Below are positions 6,323-14,121 of a stretch of DNA of 15,441 nucleotides, piece after piece (position 1 is the stretch's first letter; each line of letters starts with the position of its first letter). The translations under genes and the position numbers were made by a program. Origin of the DNA: Lachnospiraceae bacterium UBA3814 (GTDB lineage: Bacteria > Bacillota > Clostridia > Lachnospirales > Lachnospiraceae); NCBI GenBank assembly GCA_002368575.1, contig DFEA01000093.1, positions 1 through 15,441 on the forward strand. Reading direction: 5' to 3'. The notes below the pieces were generated by a model. It made no database searches, had not been told where the DNA came from, and was given only the letters and a program-made list of their open reading frames with translations.

Positions 6323-7750
6323 CTAAAAATTAAAATAAATGAACGGATTATGAGAACCCAGTATCAGAAATGATACCGCCCACAGAAAAATAAAACAATA
6401 CCCCAGGGGCGCGATGACCGATCTGGTCAACCGCGTATATCTGTTTCTCTCTAAAAGGCTTCCGATATATTTTGCGACCGGCGCGGAAAACACCGCTCCC
6501 GCAAGCACAAAGAACCCATACTCCCTCAGGATATGCTTAAGCTCGCTGTCTATAACGGCCGGATTGCCGTAAAGCCCAAACATTCCCTTTAAATAGGCGG
6601 CTCCGGTCCCGATATCCGGGCTGTTAAAGATCACCCACAGCGCATTGACAAAGAAGAGTGTCATGACTCTCATGAGGATGCCCGTGACGGGATTTTTATG
6701 CCTGTCAGGCCTGATGATAAATTTTTCGATGCACAGGAGCAGAAAATAGCAGAGACCCCAGATAAGGAAGGTCACGTTGGCACCATGCCAGATACCCGTA
6801 AGGGCCCATACTATGAGCAGATTAAAGATATTCCTTAAAACGGATACTCTGGAGCCTCCCAACGGGATATATACATAATCCCTGAACCAGCTGCTTAAGG
6901 AGATATGCCATCTTCTCCAGAATTCTGTCACCGAGGCTGAGATATAGGGATAATTAAAGTTCTCCTCAAGCTTAAACCCGAATATCCTTCCAAGGCCGAT
7001 AGCCATATCAGAGTATCCCGAAAAATCATAGAAGATCTGGAGACTGAAGCATATCGAACCAAGCCAGAGCATAAGGGGGGATGCCTCCGCCGCCTCCATT
7101 TCCCAGGCCTTCCCCGCAACCACGGAAAGATTGTTGGCCAGTATCACCTTCTTTGCAAACCCCAGGAAAAACCGCCTCACTCCTTCGCTGAAGTCATAGA
7201 TATCGGTGCTGCGGTCCGCTATCCTTTCCTCTATCGTCTGGTATCTTACAATGGGGCCGGCTATAAGCTGCGGAAAAAAGGAAATATATAAGGCCACATA
7301 CAGGGGATTCTTCTGTACCTTTACCCTGCCCCTGTATACATCTATGCAGTAGGAAAGGGCCTGAAAGGTGAAAAAGGATATCCCTATCGGAAGAACTATC
7401 TCAGGCACCTTCAGCCTGATCCCGGGGATGTGATTCAAAAGGACTACCGTATAATTAAGATATTTAAAAACAAACAAAAGCCCCAGATTAAGGATGACAT
7501 CAAGGATCATAAGCCCTTTGGACACATCCTTCCTGTCCTTATCGTTAAAGCGGCCTATAAGAACTGCCAGGCCGTAGTTGACGGCAATGGACAAAAGCAT
7601 GACAAAAACAAACCCGGGTTCCCCGTAAGCGTAAAATATCAGGCTTGCGGCAAGGAGGATATAGTTTTTATACTTATCCCTGGCCACAAAATAAAGAAGG
7701 ATCACGGGAGGCAAAAATATAAACGTAAAAATCAGGCTTGAAAACACCAT
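6323..7750 (-). CDS. MBOAT family O-acyltransferase (AlgI/PatA-like)
   Basis: A 475-residue polytopic membrane protein of the membrane-bound O-acyltransferase family, which moves acyl groups (usually acetyl) across the membrane for polysaccharide modification. Family motifs in order: IAGPIVRY at 163-170, DFSGYSDMAIGLG at 242-254, WRRWHISLSSWFRDY at 278-292 followed by YIPLGG, and LTGIWHGANVTF at 317-328, where His322 is the conserved catalytic histidine. About ten or more hydrophobic segments span the length. The ribosome binding site TAAGGAGG (7761-7768) overlaps the stop codon of the upstream methyltransferase gene, with a 10-nt spacing to the ATG. Pairing with the DHHW protein immediately downstream supports O-acetylation of an exopolysaccharide or wall polymer. 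Confidence 0.93.
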   Translation of the reverse strand: MVFSSLIFTFIFLPPVILLYFVARDKYKNYILLAASLIFYAYGEPGFVFVMLLSIAVNYGLAVLIGRFNDKDRKDVSKGLMILDVILNLGLLFVFKYLNYTVVLLNHIPGIRLKVPEIVLPIGISFFTFQALSYCIDVYRGRVKVQKNPLYVALYISFFPQLIAGPIVRYQTIEERIADRSTDIYDFSEGVRRFFLGFAKKVILANNLSVVAGKAWEMEAAEASPLMLWLGSICFSLQIFYDFSGYSDMAIGLGRIFGFKLEENFNYPYISASVTEFWRRWHISLSSWFRDYVYIPLGGSRVSVLRNIFNLLIVWALTGIWHGANVTFLIWGLCYFLLLCIEKFIIRPDRHKNPVTGILMRVMTLFFVNALWVIFNSPDIGTGAAYLKGMFGLYGNPAVIDSELKHILREYGFFVLAGAVFSAPVAKYIGSLLERNRYTRLTRSVIAPLGYCFIFLWAVSFLILGSHNPFIYFNF

Positions 7751-7765
7751 ATCCCGCTATCCTCC

Positions 7766-9181
7766 TTACTGCCTTCTCAGCCCCTTGGGATAATGATTCT
7801 TCATTACATTTCCAGACAGCTTACCAAACCCCGCGGAAAAGCCGTCCGCACAGATGAGATACCATCCGTTCTCCCCTTCAAAGGGAAAGGTCATGCCCTT
7901 CAGGTATTCCTTTATCCGAAGGTCTCCCTCCCCGGAGCCCTCTGTGTAAACAGGGAGCATGACTGACCTCCTGAAATCACCGGGCTTTAGGGAAAGCGCC
8001 AGCGCGTGGGAGGGAATGAAATGTCCCTTACGGCTTGTGCCGAGCTGCAATCCGGGACGTAATACCTTAAGTCCCGTAAGCTCAGGACATTCCCCCGGGG
8101 CCAGGTAGAGATTATCACCGAATCTGATAAGAGCCTTTCCCATAGGGTCCTTTTTCGTGATCCCCACAGAATCCTCCACCGACACCAGGTTTTCATCGGC
8201 AAACTGAAAAAAATCCCTGACATCCTCCGGGGACAGGGATGCTCTCCCCTTTTTTCCTCTCAAGGAAAGCTCCGAAGGATCGCCCTCTCCCTTTATAAGC
8301 TTCGCGGCAAAATGACCCTCACCTTTTATCCTGTGGGGCATCAGCCTTATCTGCTCCTTCAGCCTGTATTCCGGATGCTCTTTCAGAAAGATCTCCGTTG
8401 TCTCCTCGTTTTCGGCCTTCGAAAAGGTACAGGTGGAATATACGAGTGTTCCTCCGTATTTCAGCATCCTGTCCGCAGCTTTAAGTATCTCCTGCTGCCT
8501 CTCTGCGCAGAGCTTAACGATCTCCTCGCTCCACTCGCTTACGGCAGCTTCGTTTTTTCTGAACATCCCCTCCCCCGAGCAGGGGGCGTCAACGAGGATC
8601 CTGTCGAAATATTCTTCAAATCTTTCTGAGAGGCGATCAGGCTCCTCGTTTAAAACTATGGCATTCCTCACTGCCATCCGTTCAATATTTTCAGAAAGTA
8701 TCCTGCACCTTGCGGGGATCACCTCGTTACATATAAGGAGCCCCTTCCCGTTCATCCTTGCGGCTATCTGGGTCGACTTTCCTCCCGGAGCCGCGCAGAG
8801 ATCGAGTATCCTTAGCCCCTCCTCTCCCTGTGAGCTACCTGACATAAGAAGGTTTACGGGAAGCATCGCGCTCGGCTCCTGTATATAATACACACCCGCG
8901 TCATGATAGGGCGATCTTCCGGGCTCGTCCTCGCTGCCGTAATAGAAGCCAGTCTCCTCCCAGGGAATATTTTCCAAATGAAAAAAAGGAGCTAATCCTT
9001 TGTTTTGACTAAACAAGTCAATCAGTTCCTTTTTCTCCATTTTAAGAGGGTTTAAGCGAAGTGCCCGCAGACTGCTCTGCCCGTAGCTTTCAATAAACGC
9101 CCCGTATTCATCCCCAAGCTGCTCTCTCATGCGGTCCTTAAAGGCCGGCGGAAGCGCGGTGCCCAAGGCCTTTAACCCCAT
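7766..9181 (-). CDS. RsmB/NOP family rRNA m5C methyltransferase (RsmF-like)
   Basis: A 471-residue class I SAM-dependent methyltransferase that should make 5-methylcytosine in rRNA. The N-terminal part (LPPAFKDRM... SLRALRLNPLK) is typical of the family. The SAM motif LDLCAAPGGKS is at 126-136, DAPCSGEGM with Cys201 at 198-206, and STCTFSKAENE with the catalytic Cys251 at 249-259. The C-terminal 60 residues or so, including GWYLICADG and SGNVMKNHYPKGL, resemble the PUA-like RNA-binding domain of RsmF/YebU. Start ATG 9181 overlaps the stop of the kinase gene by 10 nt, with no close ribosome binding site (GGAGGAG is about 20 nt upstream), so translation is probably coupled. Which cytosine is modified cannot be told from sequence alone. 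Confidence 0.93.
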   Translation of the reverse strand: MGLKALGTALPPAFKDRMREQLGDEYGAFIESYGQSSLRALRLNPLKMEKKELIDLFSQNKGLAPFFHLENIPWEETGFYYGSEDEPGRSPYHDAGVYYIQEPSAMLPVNLLMSGSSQGEEGLRILDLCAAPGGKSTQIAARMNGKGLLICNEVIPARCRILSENIERMAVRNAIVLNEEPDRLSERFEEYFDRILVDAPCSGEGMFRKNEAAVSEWSEEIVKLCAERQQEILKAADRMLKYGGTLVYSTCTFSKAENEETTEIFLKEHPEYRLKEQIRLMPHRIKGEGHFAAKLIKGEGDPSELSLRGKKGRASLSPEDVRDFFQFADENLVSVEDSVGITKKDPMGKALIRFGDNLYLAPGECPELTGLKVLRPGLQLGTSRKGHFIPSHALALSLKPGDFRRSVMLPVYTEGSGEGDLRIKEYLKGMTFPFEGENGWYLICADGFSAGFGKLSGNVMKNHYPKGLRRQ

Positions 9182-10071
9182 ATCAGATGATACCAGCGTT
9201 CCAGCTCCTCCTCCGAGAGGAAGCCGTGGCTGGTTCCCATATGTCCGATCTTGTAGGAAGCAAAGAGCAGCGCGTTCTTTATGGAATGTACCGCGTCCGC
9301 ACTTTCCACATAACAGTGAAGGAAGCAGGAGAACAGAGAATTACCCGCTCCTGCGGTATTGACTATCTCGGTCGTTTTGACCGGCTTATAGTGAGCGAGC
9401 AGATCATCGTTTCTGGAATAGATGGTAAGGCCGGAGCTTCCCTGTCCCAGGATTATGATCTTTGCCTTATGGGCATTTGCCACCTTTCTCACAAATTCAT
9501 CGGGCTCGGTAACGATGTTGTCATCGCTCAGATAGATTATATCCGCAAGCTCCATAAGGTCCTTGTTGAATTCATATTTATCCTCGGTAAAGCCTCTGAA
9601 ATTGATCGCAAGCGTTTTTCCGGCGTCCTTGGCCGCCTTTGCCAGGGGCCTGCAGAAATTTGCGTTTGCAAGCACCACACAGTCCACATCCGCGATATTC
9701 TTTTTGAAGGGCTCTATAGGAAATTCAATGTCCCTTACGTTCTTAATATCCTCAAATATCTGCTGACGCCTGTCGGAATCATAAAGGATCACTGCGGAGG
9801 GAGTCGCTGAAAGCGCGGGATAAACATAATCCGCTCCGCTTACCAGGGTATCCTTTAATACCATGTCGGTATTGTCTTCTCCGGTCACCGTAAAGAAGCG
9901 AACCTCATCCCCGAGGGCTCTTAAAGCAAGGCATTCATTGTAAGCATCTCCGCCCACATTGGTAAATATACTGTCCGGCTTAGTGACGACCGGCGTGTAT
10001 TCTATAGGGATGCTCTCCACCTTGACGATCGTTTCAAGCTGAATGATGCCTGCTACCGCAAATTTTTTCAT
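9172..10071 (-). CDS. PfkB family carbohydrate/nucleoside kinase homologue with altered catalytic motif
   Basis: A 299-residue ribokinase-fold protein. PfkB signature 1 is present as GGDAYNECLALRALG (40-54). Signature 2 reads NTAGAGNSLFSCFLH (238-252): the usual (D/N)TxGAGD has Asn244 in place of the Asp that acts as catalytic base. The codon is AAT at 9340-9342, read directly. The substrate cannot be assigned. Asn here predicts a strongly weakened or lost kinase activity, so the protein may be a sugar or nucleotide sensor, or a kinase with unusual chemistry. It follows tetR by 22 nt with ribosome binding site AAAGGGAGGG and overlaps the methyltransferase gene by 10 nt, so it belongs to the operon. 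Confidence 0.88.
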   Translation of the reverse strand: MKKFAVAGIIQLETIVKVESIPIEYTPVVTKPDSIFTNVGGDAYNECLALRALGDEVRFFTVTGEDNTDMVLKDTLVSGADYVYPALSATPSAVILYDSDRRQQIFEDIKNVRDIEFPIEPFKKNIADVDCVVLANANFCRPLAKAAKDAGKTLAINFRGFTEDKYEFNKDLMELADIIYLSDDNIVTEPDEFVRKVANAHKAKIIILGQGSSGLTIYSRNDDLLAHYKPVKTTEIVNTAGAGNSLFSCFLHCYVESADAVHSIKNALLFASYKIGHMGTSHGFLSEEELERWYHLIWG

Positions 10072-10093
10072 ACAAGCCCTCCCTTTCTTCTGT

Positions 10094-12331
10094 TCAGTAC
10101 TTTACTCCGTAATAGTTCGGCGTTTCATAATTTCTCATCTGGGCTATCATTTCCGGATCGTATTCGGGAAGTACAGGTGCCGCTCCCATAGCGTTCAGAT
10201 CCTGCTGTGCCGATATATACCCGGGAGCCTGTGCCGCCGTCTGCTGCCCCGTACTCTGGGAAGCGTTTTCGGACATATACTGATGCTTTGCCTGTTCGAC
10301 CTGCTGATTCTCTATGTCAGAGCCGTTCTCAGCGCTTTCCTCTGTCTCTTCACCGTTTTTCTTCCCGAAAAGCCCTGAAAAGAAGGATTTTCTTTTAGCC
10401 TTTTTCTCCTTTTTGCCGCTTTCCTGGTTCACTCCCTGGGAAGACTTTCCCTGACGGTCCAGCTCTTCCTTCATATATTCGTTGGTGAAGGCATTTCTGT
10501 AGGCGAGGACCTCATTAACAGGCATCTCCTGAGTGGCTCCGTTCATATCGTAATTGTTTACCGAATTATATAATTCAGCGTATGCTGCGGAATCGTCCTC
10601 ATAATAATCCTGATACATGGGAGCCCCAGGAAACATGGACATTCCGTTTTCATCCATATAAATTCCGTCCTGATAGGGCAGCTCCGCTCCGTAATAGCCC
10701 TGCTCATCATAATTCTCCGAAAAGCCGGTCATATCCTGGCCCCCGAAGGCATACATATCCTCACGGCCCTGATCGATGCTCTCTATGTTTACGGCCTCTT
10801 CCTTAGGCGGGAGCTGTCCGGATATGCTTACCTCCAGATCCTCGACCGCTTCCTCAAGCCGTTTTGAATACAGGGCACTTAAATCTATCATATCCGAGTC
10901 GGAGGCGCCATCCGCCGCACTGATCTCCCTTGCTATGGTATCGGCGCTTTCCCTTGATGCCTCTTCGTTATTTATCCCTGCAATGGCGGCCTCCGTGACT
11001 GCCTTCTCCATATCCGTCCCGGGCTCAGTCACAGGCTCAGTGCCTGCCTCACTTTCCGCAGAAGCAACAGCCTCGGCCTCAGCCTCAGCCTTGACCGTTT
11101 CGGTCACAGCTTCCTTCAGCTGTTCTTCCCGGCCTTCTGCCTCCTTTGCCCCGGTTACAGCCTTTGCTTCCCCGGTCTCCTTTGTTAAAGCCTCTGCAGC
11201 GGAGGTCTCCTTTTCCGCGGGAGTCTCTTTTATTTCCTCAGCCCTGACCGCTGTTTCCTCTTTCTTCTCCTCCTTAAGGACCGCACTCTCAGTGCTCTTA
11301 AGCTCCCCTGACTTATCCTCCTTAACGAAAGGCCTGACCTTTTCGCTCTCCTTTACCGGCTCGGCTGCCTTACCGGTCCCCGCTTCCTTTGCCGTCCTGT
11401 TTTCGGATTTGCCGGACGCAGCCTTCTCACCGGCCTTTTTCTCAGTCTTTTTAGGGATAGGGACTCCGAACACGGAGGTATCCCTTCGGGCAAGCCTTTC
11501 CTCAAAGGAAAGCTCTGAGGCCTTTTTCACCCTGTCCTCGGAGGCTGCCCTGTTCAGCTGCCTTGCCAGCTGGCTGAGCGAGGACATACGGCTCTCCTTC
11601 TGGCCCTCCTTCTGAGCTTCCTTCTTTTTATCTTTTTCCTTCTCCCTCTCCCTTAAGCCGCTCATTATGATACGGTTGCCGGAGACTGTATCAAGAGGCC
11701 TGATAAAGGAGCTTCTGTGATAACCCGGCTTGTAGAGATGGTCCCTCAGCATGACCAGATAGCCCGAAAACTCATCATTCATGGCATCAAGATCAGGCTC
11801 CTCATCCTCCCTGAAGCGGTCCTTTATAAAGCCCTCCGACATCCAGCTTATCATATTTATGACCCGGTTCACATCCACAAAATCATCAAACCTGGTCATG
11901 TCCGCCTGTCTGTAGATGGAATTATAGGTCTCTCCCAGCACGTCCCTGTCATCTCCTATGGCCTCCAGCGCATCGGGATGATTCTCAAATCTGATGCTGT
12001 CGATGAACTGCTGCATGTAGGGATAGTTCCTCATCACTCTGGTCTTGACTCCTTCGATGGTCCTCTGGATCTCGAAAAAATCATGCTCATCCTTCCTGAC
12101 TGACTGAGACAGCTCAAGCATCATATATTTTACGCTGTAGTCATATATGAACTCGTAAGCCCCCTTCTTGGACTCGAAATAATGGAACAGAAGTCCCTTT
12201 GATATCCCGGCAGTCTTAACAATGACATCGGTACTTGCCTTTTTGTAGCCGTTTTCCGCAAACACTTTTAAGCAGGCGTTAATAATAGCGTCCTGCTTCT
12301 CTTTTTTTACATCAAAAAACTTCGGATTCAT
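10094..12331 (-). CDS. TetR/AcrR-type regulator with a giant low-complexity C-terminal extension
   Basis: A 745-residue protein. Residues 1-205 or so form a normal TetR repressor: the helix-turn-helix is at about 33-52 (STDVIVKTAGISKGLLFHYF), followed by a helical ligand-binding and dimerisation domain. The remaining 540 residues are not TetR-like. In order they are: a Lys/Glu-rich charged stretch (226-247); a more ordered-looking segment (250-295, including FEERLARRDTSVFGVP); Ala/Glu/Lys/Thr-rich low complexity (296-475); a possible short helix (480-500); a Tyr/Asp/Met-rich acidic region (520-600); a basic-aromatic patch KRKSFFSGLFGKK (646-658); and a Gln-rich tail ending in NYYGVKY. The reading frame is unbroken. 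TetR proteins usually have about 190-230 residues. ATG 12331 follows GGGGGAAAA. It is the first gene of the operon and probably represses its own promoter. Confidence 0.9.
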   Translation of the reverse strand: MNPKFFDVKKEKQDAIINACLKVFAENGYKKASTDVIVKTAGISKGLLFHYFESKKGAYEFIYDYSVKYMMLELSQSVRKDEHDFFEIQRTIEGVKTRVMRNYPYMQQFIDSIRFENHPDALEAIGDDRDVLGETYNSIYRQADMTRFDDFVDVNRVINMISWMSEGFIKDRFREDEEPDLDAMNDEFSGYLVMLRDHLYKPGYHRSSFIRPLDTVSGNRIIMSGLREREKEKDKKKEAQKEGQKESRMSSLSQLARQLNRAASEDRVKKASELSFEERLARRDTSVFGVPIPKKTEKKAGEKAASGKSENRTAKEAGTGKAAEPVKESEKVRPFVKEDKSGELKSTESAVLKEEKKEETAVRAEEIKETPAEKETSAAEALTKETGEAKAVTGAKEAEGREEQLKEAVTETVKAEAEAEAVASAESEAGTEPVTEPGTDMEKAVTEAAIAGINNEEASRESADTIAREISAADGASDSDMIDLSALYSKRLEEAVEDLEVSISGQLPPKEEAVNIESIDQGREDMYAFGGQDMTGFSENYDEQGYYGAELPYQDGIYMDENGMSMFPGAPMYQDYYEDDSAAYAELYNSVNNYDMNGATQEMPVNEVLAYRNAFTNEYMKEELDRQGKSSQGVNQESGKKEKKAKRKSFFSGLFGKKNGEETEESAENGSDIENQQVEQAKHQYMSENASQSTGQQTAAQAPGYISAQQDLNAMGAAPVLPEYDPEMIAQMRNYETPNYYGVKY

Positions 12332-12376
12332 TCATTTTCCCCCAATGATCACAACGCTTAAAATCCGATCAGAAGC

Positions 12377-12398
12377 TGTAACGACCCCTTTTGTTACA
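12377..12398. promoter_or_regulatory. Inverted repeat in the tetR leader, candidate operator 2
   Basis: TGTAAC (12377-12382) and GTTACA (12393-12398) with a 10-nt spacer, a 22-bp dyad. It lies downstream of the predicted start of the tetR transcript, so it could be either a second repressor site or a weak leader hairpin. Spacing and size are within the range of TetR-family operators. Confidence 0.35.
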
Positions 12399-12403
12399 AT
12401 TTC

Positions 12404-12418
12404 TGACTATTTCAGTCA
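12404..12418. promoter_or_regulatory. Inverted repeat at the tetR transcription start, candidate operator 1
   Basis: TGACT (12404-12408), 5-nt centre ATTTC, AGTCA (12414-12418): a 15-bp palindrome starting 2 bp downstream of the -10 and covering the predicted transcription start near 12413. That is a classic place for autorepression by a TetR protein. Arms are only 5 bp, so the call rests on position as much as on symmetry. Confidence 0.4.
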
Positions 12419-12419
12419 A

Positions 12420-12448
12420 ATCATAGCATAGTTAACATAATCCGTCAA
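12420..12448 (-). promoter_or_regulatory. Strong sigma-A promoter of the tetR-to-DHHW operon
   Basis: Read on the - strand: TTGACG (12448-12443), exactly 17 bp, then TATGAT (12425-12420), preceded by TGC for an extended -10. This is the best promoter in the window. It would give a leader of about 80 nt ahead of tetR. No other promoter of similar quality was seen further down the five-gene run. Confidence 0.75.
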
Positions 12449-12476
12449 CGCGCAGTTTATGTTTTTTTAATAATCT

Positions 12477-12496
12477 TTATGATTAGATTATGATTA
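12477..12496. repeat. Direct repeat pair between purH and the tetR promoter
   Basis: TTATGATTA occurs at 12477-12485 and 12488-12496, again with an 11-bp period. It lies between the purH stop and the -35 of the tetR promoter. An AT-rich dyad (ATAATCT / AGATTAT) overlaps it but is not followed by a T-run on the - strand, so it does not look like a purH terminator. It may be an upstream activator site or chance in AT-rich DNA. Confidence 0.35.
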
Positions 12497-12516
12497 GGGG
12501 GAAGGCTCCGTTTCCG

Positions 12517-14121
12517 TCAATGCCTGAAATGTCTCATTCCCGTAAATACCATGGCGATCCCGTACTCATCCGCCTTATCTATTGACTCCTGATCCCTTAT
12601 GGAGCCTCCCGGCTGGATAATGGCGGTAATGCCTGCTTCATGCGCTGCCTCTACGGTATCCGCAAAAGGGAAGAACGCGTCTGAGGCCAGTACCGCGCCA
12701 GAGAGGACATCCCCGCCGATGAGCTCCCTTGCGTGGTCGATACACTGCCTTGCCGCCCATACACGGTTCACCTGTCCGGGGCCTATGCCTACGGAACCGG
12801 TGTCCTTTACGATGACTATACCGTTTGACTTCGTATACTTGACGATCCTCATTCCGAAGCGCATATCCTCAAGCTGCTTCGGGGAGGGCTTCGTCTTTGT
12901 CACAACCTTAAGCTCGTCCTCCTCATAAAGCTCTGAATCTATGCTCTGTACTATGATGCCTCCGTTTATCTTCTTGATATCAAGGGCCTTTCTGTCCTGC
13001 GGCTCAGAGATATCCGTAAGCCTCAGTATCCTCAGGTTTTTCTTTTCCTTAAGCAGCAAAAGAGCATCATCGTCGTAGCCCGGTGCCGCCAGCACCTCAA
13101 GAAATACCGGCTTTATGGCCTTTGCAAGCTCAAGCGTAACATTTCTGTTCATTACCAGTATCCCGCCGTAGATAGATATCTTATCCGCGCTGTAGGCCTT
13201 TTCCCAGGCCTTTAATATTGCCTTTTCCCAGGTCGGCTCCGAATCAACGGGACAGTCCTCTCCGTCATACACCCTGACCGATCCGACTCCGCAGGGATTT
13301 CCGTGCTTGCAGGCAACCACCGTAGGATCGCTGAACTCCTTAAGCAGTTCCAAAGCCCCGTTAGTATCATTGATGTTGTTAAAGGAAAGCTCCTTTCCGT
13401 TTAACTGGACCGCATCCGTAAGGGAGCCCTTCTTTTTCCCGATCTCCCTGTAAAATGCAGCCTTCTGGTGCGGATTCTCCCCGTAGCGAAGATCCATGAG
13501 CTTTTCCCAGGTAAGGGTAAGCGTCCCGGGAAAGTCCGTATCGTTTCTCTCCCTCCTAAGCCAGGCCGCGATCATTGCGTCATAATTGGCCGTATGCTCA
13601 AATACCTTCTGCATAAAATAAAACCTGGTCTCAGGGCTGATCCTTCCGTCTTCCTTCAGCTCCTTCAGCAGAAGTCTGTAATCGGAAGGGTCCGTAACGA
13701 CAGCCACATCCTGGTAATTCTTGGCCGCGGCCCTTAACATCGTAGGTCCGCCTATATCTATGTTCTCCACGACCTCGGCTCTTGTCACCCCGTCCTTAAG
13801 GACAGTTTCCTTAAACGGGTAAAGATTTACGATCACGATATCTATGGGCTCGATTCCAAGCTCCGAAAGCTGCTTTAAATGCTCCGGGTTATCCCTCATT
13901 GCAAGGATACCTGCATGTATCACGGGATGCAGGGTCTTTACCCTTCCGTCAAGGCACTCGGGAAAGCCGGTAAGCTCAGATATCTCAACCGCGTTTATTC
14001 CTTCCTCCCTAAGCTTTTTACAGGTTCCTCCGGTGGAGATTATCTCACACTTAAGAGACTCAAGCTCCTTAGCAAGCTCTGTTATTCCCGTCTTGTCAGA
14101 AACGCTTATTAACGCCTTCAT
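12517..14121 (-). CDS. purH: Bifunctional AICAR formyltransferase / IMP cyclohydrolase
   Basis: PurH carries out the last two steps of purine synthesis: formylation of AICAR with 10-formyl-THF, then ring closure to IMP. The 534-residue protein has the N-terminal cyclohydrolase (MGS-like) domain (about 1-190: ISVSDKTGI, ISTGGT, DGRVKTLHP, NLYPF, ENIDIGGPTMLRAAAKN) and the C-terminal transformylase domain, with KHGNPCG (Lys272, His273) and the end block SDAFFPF...IQPGGSIRD...MRHFRH. It is about 20 residues longer than many PurH proteins. The extra length is partly a segment after NPCGVGS (about 282-297, including YDGEDCPVDSEPTW). ATG 14121 follows GGGAGG by a few nt, and this site lies inside the end of the EAL gene (26-nt overlap). 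No clear terminator follows the stop. Confidence 0.97.
   Translation of the reverse strand: MKALISVSDKTGITELAKELESLKCEIISTGGTCKKLREEGINAVEISELTGFPECLDGRVKTLHPVIHAGILAMRDNPEHLKQLSELGIEPIDIVIVNLYPFKETVLKDGVTRAEVVENIDIGGPTMLRAAAKNYQDVAVVTDPSDYRLLLKELKEDGRISPETRFYFMQKVFEHTANYDAMIAAWLRRERNDTDFPGTLTLTWEKLMDLRYGENPHQKAAFYREIGKKKGSLTDAVQLNGKELSFNNINDTNGALELLKEFSDPTVVACKHGNPCGVGSVRVYDGEDCPVDSEPTWEKAILKAWEKAYSADKISIYGGILVMNRNVTLELAKAIKPVFLEVLAAPGYDDDALLLLKEKKNLRILRLTDISEPQDRKALDIKKINGGIIVQSIDSELYEEDELKVVTKTKPSPKQLEDMRFGMRIVKYTKSNGIVIVKDTGSVGIGPGQVNRVWAARQCIDHARELIGGDVLSGAVLASDAFFPFADTVEAAHEAGITAIIQPGGSIRDQESIDKADEYGIAMVFTGMRHFRH

Noticed and set aside
10776..11615. Long + strand open frame of 279 codons opposite the TetR tail, rich in Ser, Ala and Val
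   Set aside because: It is the complement of the Glu/Ala/Lys-rich coding sequence. Its low-complexity composition mirrors the sense codons, and it has no ribosome binding site or recognisable domain.
12460..12500. AT-rich dyad after purH as its terminator
   Set aside because: On the - strand it is followed by a run of A, not T, and the stem is weak.
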